Shown here piece after piece: positions 5,777 to 9,939 of a DNA stretch of 11,210 nt; position 1 is the stretch's first letter, and each line of letters begins with the position of its first letter. Where the stretch lies: assembly GCA_016187105.1 (NCBI GenBank), contig JACPKK010000035.1, positions 1 to 11,210 on the forward strand, in the 5' to 3' direction. The stretch is from Candidatus Curtissbacteria bacterium. Lineage in GTDB: Bacteria; Patescibacteriota; Microgenomatia; Curtissbacterales; GWA2-41-24. Position numbers and translations under genes: made by a program. A model generated the notes under the pieces. The model was given only the letters and a program-made list of their open reading frames with translations. It ran no database searches and was not told where the DNA came from.

Positions 5777-6496
5777 TCATCTGACTCCCAAAAACAACAA
5801 GACTTGACCCGCTAAAAAACCGATTAAGGCCGCCAAAACTCCAATTACTACCGTCTCCAAAACTTTGCCCCTCAAGCTGCCTTTATTCAAAAACCAGCGG
5901 AAAAAACCGATAAAACCCATAACCCCAATCGCCATCAAAATCGAAAAGATAAGAGCCCTCCCCACGGGCTCCAAAAAAATAAACGGCAAAAGCGGCGGAA
6001 TCCCCCCAAAAAGATAAAAAACACCCATAATAAGACCTGAAAAAACCGGACTGCCGTTTTCCTCGCGGCTCAAACCCAGTTCGTCTCGCATCATCACCTT
6101 AAGCCACAACTCCTTATCAGCAGTTACTTTGTTAACCAGAAGCGCTAGCTCGCGGCCGGAAAAACCTATTTTTGAATAAATCTCTTCAATTTCCTGCTTT
6201 TCAATCTCCGGCTTATGTTCCATCTCCCACCGCTCAATCTTTTCCATCTGATCATAAAATTCTTTTTGGCTCTTTACTCCCAGATAATTTCCAAGCGCCA
6301 TCGACGCGGCCCCGGCCACAATTGTCAAAACTCCCGCCAGAACTATAATCCCCTGATCACTGACACTGCCAGCTATTCCCACCAAAAAACCGATGGCCGT
6401 TACGACTCCATCATTGGCACCAAAAACAATATCTCTTAAAAAATTCCCAGAATTGGGGTGCTCGGGCTCTTTTGCCGCTATCTCACTTGCCGCCAT
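5777..6496 (-). CDS. VIT1/CCC1-family iron or manganese transporter
   Basis: 239 residues. The N-terminal signature NFLRDIVFGANDGVVTAIGFLVG (about 18-40) opens helix one, with the conserved Asp29 and the GA(N)DG turn of the VIT family. Helix two is about 49-72. Residues about 75-148 form a charged cytoplasmic domain rich in Glu, several close to Met/His (EMEHKPEIEKQEIEE), as in the metal-binding domain of VIT1. Three more helices follow at about 150-175, 180-200 and 213-237. Family members export Fe2+ or Mn2+ from the cytosol in exchange for protons. It sits just after the iron-sulfur assembly genes, consistent with iron homeostasis, but the metal and direction are inferred. The ATG at 6496 has only a weak upstream purine stretch. 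Confidence 0.9.
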   Translation of the reverse strand: MAASEIAAKEPEHPNSGNFLRDIVFGANDGVVTAIGFLVGIAGSVSDQGIIVLAGVLTIVAGAASMALGNYLGVKSQKEFYDQMEKIERWEMEHKPEIEKQEIEEIYSKIGFSGRELALLVNKVTADKELWLKVMMRDELGLSREENGSPVFSGLIMGVFYLFGGIPPLLPFIFLEPVGRALIFSILMAIGVMGFIGFFRWFLNKGSLRGKVLETVVIGVLAALIGFLAGQVLLFLGVR

Positions 6497-6510
6497 GCAA
6501 CCATTCTAAC

Positions 6511-6526
6511 ATTTGACATTTGACAT
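6511..6526. repeat. Short direct 7-bp repeat between ferredoxin and VIT genes
   Basis: ATTTGAC at 6511-6517 and 6518-6524 is followed by a partial third ATT. It has the same 7-bp spacing as the larger arrays in this window but no inverted arm. It lies between the VIT start codon and the hairpin after the ferredoxin stop. Confidence 0.6.
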
Positions 6527-6527
6527 T

Positions 6528-6544
6528 ACCGCGTCTGACGCGGT
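6528..6544. repeat. Perfect GC palindrome directly after the ferredoxin stop
   Basis: CCGCGTC-T-GACGCGG (6529-6543), extended by an outer A-T pair, gives a perfect stem. It begins at the ferredoxin stop codon (6544-6546). There is no following U run on the minus strand, so classical termination is unlikely. It could protect the 3' end of the mRNA or be a REP-type element. Confidence 0.7.
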
Positions 6545-6765
6545 CAGGGGTATTCCTGTTTTCCGGTTTCCTCATCGACTAAAATTATTGCTTTAGTCGG
6601 ACAGCTTTCTGCCGCCAGCTTAACTAAATCCGGCGGATCGCCCTCGCCTTCCATAACAACTGCTTTGTTTTCGCTGTCCAAGGCAAACGTCTTCATCGCC
6701 AAAGCCACGCAGGAAGCCGCGCCAATGCAAAGGTCGCGGTCAACTGTAATTTTCCATTTCTTCAT
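6544..6765 (-). CDS. Small ferredoxin with three cluster cysteines ([3Fe-4S]-like)
   Basis: 73 residues, cytoplasmic electron carrier. The cluster motif is Cys13-I-G-A-A-S-Cys19 near the N-terminus and Cys55-Pro near the C-terminus. The usual second cysteine of a CxxCxxC [4Fe-4S] motif is Ala16. This arrangement is typical of single-cluster [3Fe-4S] ferredoxins that serve, for example, P450s, although a non-cysteine ligand could still give [4Fe-4S]. An acidic loop (EGEGDPPDL) lies between. It is the last gene of the suf group, 46 bp after sufU, and is followed by a hairpin and then the VIT transporter. It may receive a cluster from SufBCD or supply electrons for assembly; either is inference. 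The flavin oxidoreductase two genes on is a possible reductase. Confidence 0.88.
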   Translation of the reverse strand: MKKWKITVDRDLCIGAASCVALAMKTFALDSENKAVVMEGEGDPPDLVKLAAESCPTKAIILVDEETGKQEYP

Positions 6766-6777
6766 AATAGTTTTTTA

Positions 6778-6825
6778 GAGTTAAGAGATTAGAGTTAAGA
6801 CAACTTCATACTTAACTCTTAACTC
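6778..6825. repeat. Inverted array of 7-bp units (3 + 2) at the 3' end of sufU
   Basis: On the plus strand GAGTTAA (6778), GAGATTA (6785) and GAGTTAA (6792) follow one another at 7-bp spacing. After a 13-bp spacer two units of the exact reverse complement, TTAACTC, start at 6812 and 6819. The right arm includes the sufU stop codon (6812-6814) and its last codons. The left arm lies in the gap before the ferredoxin ATG. The T run at 6771-6776 lies on the wrong side for termination of minus-strand transcripts. Confidence 0.85.
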
Positions 6826-7180
6826 TGGCCTCTATTCTCTTTATTGCTTCCAGCGCCAAAAATGCGCATTTTAACCTTGCGGGAGCAACCGAACCGCCAA
6901 TTAATCCTAAAACGTCCTGCCCTGTTATCCGGCTAATGACACTGACTTTCTTGCCGAAAATTGCGCTGGATAAAAGTGAAGCAGACGCAATCGAAATCGC
7001 ACATCCGCTCCCCGTAAAAGAAACTTTATCAATTTTACCTTTTTTGATTTTAAAAAAGAAAGTCACCTCATCTCCGCACAATGGATTAATCTGCTCGATA
7101 ACTAAATCGGCCGCGCTCATCTTCCCAAAATTCTGCGGGTTTTGCCAATTCTCTAATATTTCTTCACGATAGATATCCAT
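6812..7180 (-). CDS. sufU: SufU-type iron-sulfur assembly protein / sulfur acceptor
   Basis: 122 residues. Three metal-site cysteines are in place: Cys35 with Asp37 in NPLCGDE, Cys60 in SGCAISIASAS, and Cys105 in RLKCA. The longer spacing between the second and third cysteine, and the Arg/Lys before the third, match SufU rather than IscU. SufU binds zinc and takes the persulfide sulfur from SufS to pass it to the SufBCD scaffold. The gene lies 13 bp after sufS, which supports the pairing. It is slightly short compared with the usual 140-150 residues: the C-terminus ends soon after Cys105 with codons that belong to an inverted 7-bp array (A-R-V-K-S). The ATG is preceded only by a weak AGAAAG. 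Confidence 0.93.
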   Translation of the reverse strand: MDIYREEILENWQNPQNFGKMSAADLVIEQINPLCGDEVTFFFKIKKGKIDKVSFTGSGCAISIASASLLSSAIFGKKVSVISRITGQDVLGLIGGSVAPARLKCAFLALEAIKRIEARVKS

Positions 7181-7190
7181 AATTGCTTTC

Positions 7191-7243
7191 TGACTACTGA
7201 CTACTGACTACAGCAGTAGACCGTAGACTGTAGTCGGTAGACC
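7191..7243. repeat. Inverted array of 7-bp units (3 + 4) over the sufS stop codon
   Basis: Three identical units TGACTAC start at 7191, 7198 and 7205. After a 4-bp spacer (7212-7215) four units of the reverse-complement type GTAGWCN start at 7216, 7223, 7230 and 7237 (GTAGACC, GTAGACT, GTAGTCG, GTAGACC). The sufS stop (7194-7196) lies in the first unit, so the last residues of SufS are translated from the array. Confidence 0.9.
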
Positions 7244-8465
7244 TCAACTTAAAGACTTTAACCACTTTATCTATACCAGCAATAAACTTGTCTACCTCTT
7301 CTTTCGTGTTGTAAATATAAAAACTCGCTCTCGCTGCCGATTCTATCCCTAAAAATTCCATTAGTGGTTGCGCGCAGTGATGGCCGGACCTTATGGCAAT
7401 GCCCTCGGAGTCAAGAATCGATGCCACATCGTGGGCATGGACCGGCCCGACGTTAAAAGCAATTACCCCGCCCCGCTTTTCAGAATCTTTCGAGCCGTAA
7501 ATTATAACATCGTCGATTTTGCCCAGTTGTTTCAGAGCATACTCCGTAAGCTCCATCTCGTGCTTCCTGACATTCCCCATCCCTAAAGCTGTCAAATAAT
7601 CAACCGCGGCTCCAAGCCCGATTGCACCCGCAATATTGGGCGTCCCGGCCTCGAATTTCCACGGCAGCTCATTCCAACTGCTCCTGCCAAGACTAACCTT
7701 CGAAATCATCTCTCCGCCAAACAAAAACGGCGGCATCGCCTCCAAAAACTCTCTTCTCCCCCACAAAACTCCAATTCCGGTCGGCCCAAGCATCTTGTGT
7801 CCGGTAAAAACGTAAAAATCGCAGCCGATCGAATCAATATTAACCGGCATATGCGGTACAGCCTGCGCACCATCCACAACTACAACTGCTCTTGGTGCTT
7901 TCCGATGAACGATTCCCGATAAACGATGAACGTCATTTACAGTCCCTAAAACATTTGAAACATGGAAAAAGGTAACTAACTTTGTCTTCTTTGTTAATGC
8001 TTTCTTAAAGGCTGCAAGATCAATCTCGCCATTTTCGTCAACGGGAACTATTTTCAAAACCGCCCCATTTTCCAAAGCCAGCTGCTGCCAAACCACAAAA
8101 TTAGAATGATGTTCCGCAACTGTCAAAACAATCTCATCACCGCGGCCGATATTGAGTCTCCCCCAGCTGTAAGCCACTAAATTGATTGCCTCTGTCGCGT
8201 TGCGCACAAAAACGATCTCACGAGCATCTTTGACGCCCACAAAATCGGCAACCTTCTTTCTTGCATCCTCCAGCCTCTCCGTTGCCTCAACCGAAAGCGT
8301 ATGTATCCCCCGGTGCACATTGGCATTATGCTTGCGCCAGTAGTCATCCATCGCCTCCAAAACCTGCCTCGGCTTCTGGCTCGTCGCGGCGTTATCTAGA
8401 TAGACCAGCGGCTTCCCGTTCACCTTTCGAGATAATATTGGAAAATCTTCTCTTAAACTTTTCAA
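7194..8465 (-). CDS. sufS: Cysteine desulfurase SufS (group II, PLP-dependent)
   Basis: 423 residues. It removes sulfur from cysteine, yielding alanine and an enzyme persulfide for cluster assembly. PLP-binding Lys224 is in the FTGHKMLGPTG block, and catalytic Cys364 is in RSGHHCAQP, the group II (SufS/CsdA) form. VDGAQAVPH (198-205) carries the PLP-contacting Asp. The start is TTG at 8465-8463, supported by AAGGGGG 8 nt upstream (8474-8480). The N-terminus MKSLREDFPILSRKVNGKPLVYLDNAATSQ is standard from there. Two oddities: residues about 179-188 (V-H-R-L-S-G-I-V-H-R) come from a four-unit 7-bp direct array, and the last 16 residues come from an inverted 7-bp array containing the stop. Its partner sufU follows 13 bp later. 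Fold and catalytic residues look intact. Confidence 0.97.
   Translation of the reverse strand: MKSLREDFPILSRKVNGKPLVYLDNAATSQKPRQVLEAMDDYWRKHNANVHRGIHTLSVEATERLEDARKKVADFVGVKDAREIVFVRNATEAINLVAYSWGRLNIGRGDEIVLTVAEHHSNFVVWQQLALENGAVLKIVPVDENGEIDLAAFKKALTKKTKLVTFFHVSNVLGTVNDVHRLSGIVHRKAPRAVVVVDGAQAVPHMPVNIDSIGCDFYVFTGHKMLGPTGIGVLWGRREFLEAMPPFLFGGEMISKVSLGRSSWNELPWKFEAGTPNIAGAIGLGAAVDYLTALGMGNVRKHEMELTEYALKQLGKIDDVIIYGSKDSEKRGGVIAFNVGPVHAHDVASILDSEGIAIRSGHHCAQPLMEFLGIESAARASFYIYNTKEEVDKFIAGIDKVVKVFKLRSTDYSLRSTAVVSSQ
7904..7931. repeat. Direct array of four 7-bp units inside sufS
   Basis: GATGAAC (7904), GATTCCC (7911), GATAAAC (7918) and GATGAAC (7925) run at exact 7-bp spacing. Seven is not a multiple of three, so the period is not codon-driven. 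The array encodes a surface-helix region between NVLGTVN and VVVDGAQ, which is about two residues longer than I expect for SufS. Confidence 0.65.
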
Positions 8466-8473
8466 ATTTACTG

Positions 8474-8480
8474 CCCCCTT
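8474..8480 (-). promoter_or_regulatory. Ribosome binding site that fixes the TTG start of sufS
   Basis: AAGGGGG on the minus strand lies 8 nt before TTG at 8465. There is no ATG or GTG in suitable position, and the protein aligns with SufS from this start, so the TTG is accepted. Confidence 0.65.
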
Positions 8481-8517
8481 ATAGCCGTTTTGTTGACGAT
8501 CGTAAAAAAAATGGGCA

Positions 8518-8829
8518 TTAGATCTCTACAAAAATGTCGTCCCCTTCTATAGTTAGACTATACGTTTTCAAATCCTCGACAGCCGGCGGCAGTAAAACTT
8601 TTCCGGTCCTCACATCAAACTTGCTTCCATGGCAGTCGCACTCCGTCTCATAACCTTCCAGTTTGCCGCCGTCATAAGAAAGCTCACAGTACTCATGCGT
8701 GCAGATATCAGCAGTTGCAAACCACTCATCGCTATCGGTGTGATACAAAGCAACCAAATCGTCACCGATTTTTACCTGCTTAACTTTTCCTTTTTCAACT
8801 TCACCTTTGGTGGCTACTTTAACTTTCAT
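8518..8829 (-). CDS. Rieske-type [2Fe-2S] ferredoxin of the suf operon
   Basis: 103 residues, cytoplasmic. The Rieske signature is Cys43-Thr-His45 (CTHEYCEL) and Cys64-x-x-His67 (CDCHGSKFD), two Cys and two His for one [2Fe-2S] cluster. Beta strands before and after match the small bacterial Rieske ferredoxins (often named as ferredoxin subunits of non-heme oxygenases). Extra cysteines at 48 and 66 are present; the high-potential loop disulfide of bc1-type Rieske proteins is not clearly formed. Rieske genes occur within suf operons of several bacteria, where they may be an electron donor or a cluster recipient. The start overlaps the sufD end by 11 bp, and AGGAAG precedes the ATG. It is followed by a 52-bp gap to sufS. 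Confidence 0.93.
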   Translation of the reverse strand: MKVKVATKGEVEKGKVKQVKIGDDLVALYHTDSDEWFATADICTHEYCELSYDGGKLEGYETECDCHGSKFDVRTGKVLLPPAVEDLKTYSLTIEGDDIFVEI

Positions 8830-9469
8830 TTTTCTTCCTATTTGTCATTCTGGCTTGTCCAGAATCTGTATTGTTTGATTCTGGAGTCGCTTCGCTCCCC
8901 AGAATGACGTTTCTTATTGGCTCAATAAACCCGCTAATTATCATCTTTTCGGACTGATCTCTCGTCAGCCCCCGGCTCATCAAATAAAAGATCATCTCCT
9001 CGTCTACTTTCCCAATAGTTGCCGCGTGACCGGCTTTTACATCCGGCTCCAAAATCTCCAGAGCCGGCGTATCATCGCCCATTTTGGCCTCATCAAAAAG
9101 TAGCGCATCAGACCTCAAATACGCATCCGCCCCCTTCGCCCCTTTTTCAATTTTGACATTGCCCCGAAAAGCAAAAGTTGACCTATCTCGCAGTACAGAC
9201 CGGATATTGACATTCGATTTCGTATTAGGCGCCGCATGCACAATATTCGCCTCAATAGATTTCTCGTCCTGATTCTTAGCTAACACCAACCCCACAACCT
9301 CGACACTTGCATTCTCCCCCGCCAAAATAACATCCAACCGTCTGTCTGTCATTCTGGCTTGTCCAGAATCAATTCTGGAGTCGGTTTCCTCCCCAGAATG
9401 ACGATTCGACGAATCTGCGTCCATAAACACCGTTATCATCCTCTTCTCATCTTTTTTCAAAGTAATCAT
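8819..9469 (-). CDS. sufD: Short SufD-like scaffold subunit with two translated repeat insertions
   Basis: 216 residues, about half the length of E. coli SufD. The beta-helix core is recognisable: LDVILAGENASVEVVGLVLA (45-64), NIVHAAPNTKSNVNIRSVL (75-93), DAYLRSDALLFDEA (115-128), the conserved His148 in KAGHAATIGKVDEE, and the C-terminal FYLMSRGLTRDQSEKMIISGFIEPI (161-185) that parallels the end of SufB. With SufB and SufC it forms the cluster scaffold. The N-terminal helical domain of long SufD proteins is missing. Residues about 19-42 and 188-209 are encoded by two copies of a palindromic repeat, and both contain DSGQARMT. One interrupts the strand region; the other replaces the natural C-terminus. 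ATGA overlap with the upstream gene implies coupling. SufD rather than a second SufB is inferred from operon place and divergence. Confidence 0.88.
   Translation of the reverse strand: MITLKKDEKRMITVFMDADSSNRHSGEETDSRIDSGQARMTDRRLDVILAGENASVEVVGLVLAKNQDEKSIEANIVHAAPNTKSNVNIRSVLRDRSTFAFRGNVKIEKGAKGADAYLRSDALLFDEAKMGDDTPALEILEPDVKAGHAATIGKVDEEMIFYLMSRGLTRDQSEKMIISGFIEPIRNVILGSEATPESNNTDSGQARMTNRKKNES
8844..8908. repeat. Palindromic element copy A, 3' end of sufD
   Basis: 65 bp. The outer stem is GTCATTCTGG (8844-8853) with CCAGAATGAC (8899-8908), 10 bp. The inner stem is CCAGAATC (8859-8866) with GATTCTGG (8877-8884), 8 bp, around tgtattgttt. The heptamer ATTCTGG/CCAGAAT thus appears four times in alternating orientation. 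It is translated as the last part of SufD. Copy B lies at 9348-9402 in the same orientation. Confidence 0.93.
9348..9402. repeat. Palindromic element copy B, 5' part of sufD
   Basis: 55 bp. GTCATTCTGG (9348-9357) pairs with CCAGAATGAC (9393-9402), and CCAGAAT (9363-9369) with ATTCTGG (9372-9378). The left 23 bp are identical to copy A; the inner loop is 10 bp shorter and the AGTCG...CTC part differs in a few bases. A further small hairpin, GATTC-GAC-GAATC (9403-9415), directly adjoins it. It is read through in frame as SufD residues about 23-42. Confidence 0.93.
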
Positions 9470-9939
9470 CTTACAAAATTAAGAAAAGCCTCAAAATAAT
9501 TTGTTCCCTTACCGCCGGCTAAAACAAACTGCTGGTTTAACTCACAAAAAGCCCCTGTTAATCTTTGGTCTTCCTTCTCCCATCTGGGCAATTCCTCCTT
9601 AAAGATCAGCCCAATACCAGCATCTGGCCTAAAACGAGAACGCATAGTTATCTTATTCAAAAAATAACTTCCCAATATATCCAATTCTTCACAAGTTAAA
9701 TCAACTGAACAGGTACCGTCTTGTTGTTCCCTGTCTATAGCTTCCGCCAGCCTGCGATGAATTGAGACTGTCACAAGATCTTCTGGGGATAATTTAATCA
9801 GCCCGCCGGCATGGGCTGCCTCGTAGAAGTATGGCAGATCCCGTAATCTTTCCTCTAAAACTTCAGCATCTTCGATGGCTATAGGAACACGGAAATATCG
9901 TTTTTCCTCCGCAGTTTGACTCCGGGCTTCTACCATCAT
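9466..9939 (-). CDS. Unrecognised soluble protein within the suf operon
   Basis: 157 residues. I do not recognise a family. No signal peptide or membrane helix; it is highly charged and predicted mainly helical. A basic/acidic N-terminus (about 1-15) leads to YFRVPIAIEDAEVLEERLRD, then a helix-rich middle (SPEDLVTVSIHRRLAEAIDRE at 51-71) and a final segment ending FLNFVR. Three cysteines (77, 83, 132) and two histidines (43, 61) are present, without a standard iron-sulfur motif. It overlaps sufB upstream and sufD downstream, both as ATGA, and has the strongest ribosome site of the operon, AAGGAG 7 nt before its first ATG (a second ATG follows directly). This tight place between the two scaffold genes suggests a role with SufBD. 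A detached or replaced N-terminal domain of the short SufD is possible, but I see no similarity that shows it. Confidence 0.8.
   Translation of the reverse strand: MMVEARSQTAEEKRYFRVPIAIEDAEVLEERLRDLPYFYEAAHAGGLIKLSPEDLVTVSIHRRLAEAIDREQQDGTCSVDLTCEELDILGSYFLNKITMRSRFRPDAGIGLIFKEELPRWEKEDQRLTGAFCELNQQFVLAGGKGTNYFEAFLNFVR

Noticed and set aside
5777..5779. Alternative genetic code with TGA as Gly (known in some candidate phyla)
   Set aside because: TGA ends several proteins at the family-expected length and forms ATGA overlaps, so it acts as a stop here.
6771..6776. T run beside the sufU/ferredoxin array as an intrinsic terminator
   Set aside because: For minus-strand transcripts it reads as A's after the stem, and for a plus-strand transcript the T's come before the stem; neither fits.
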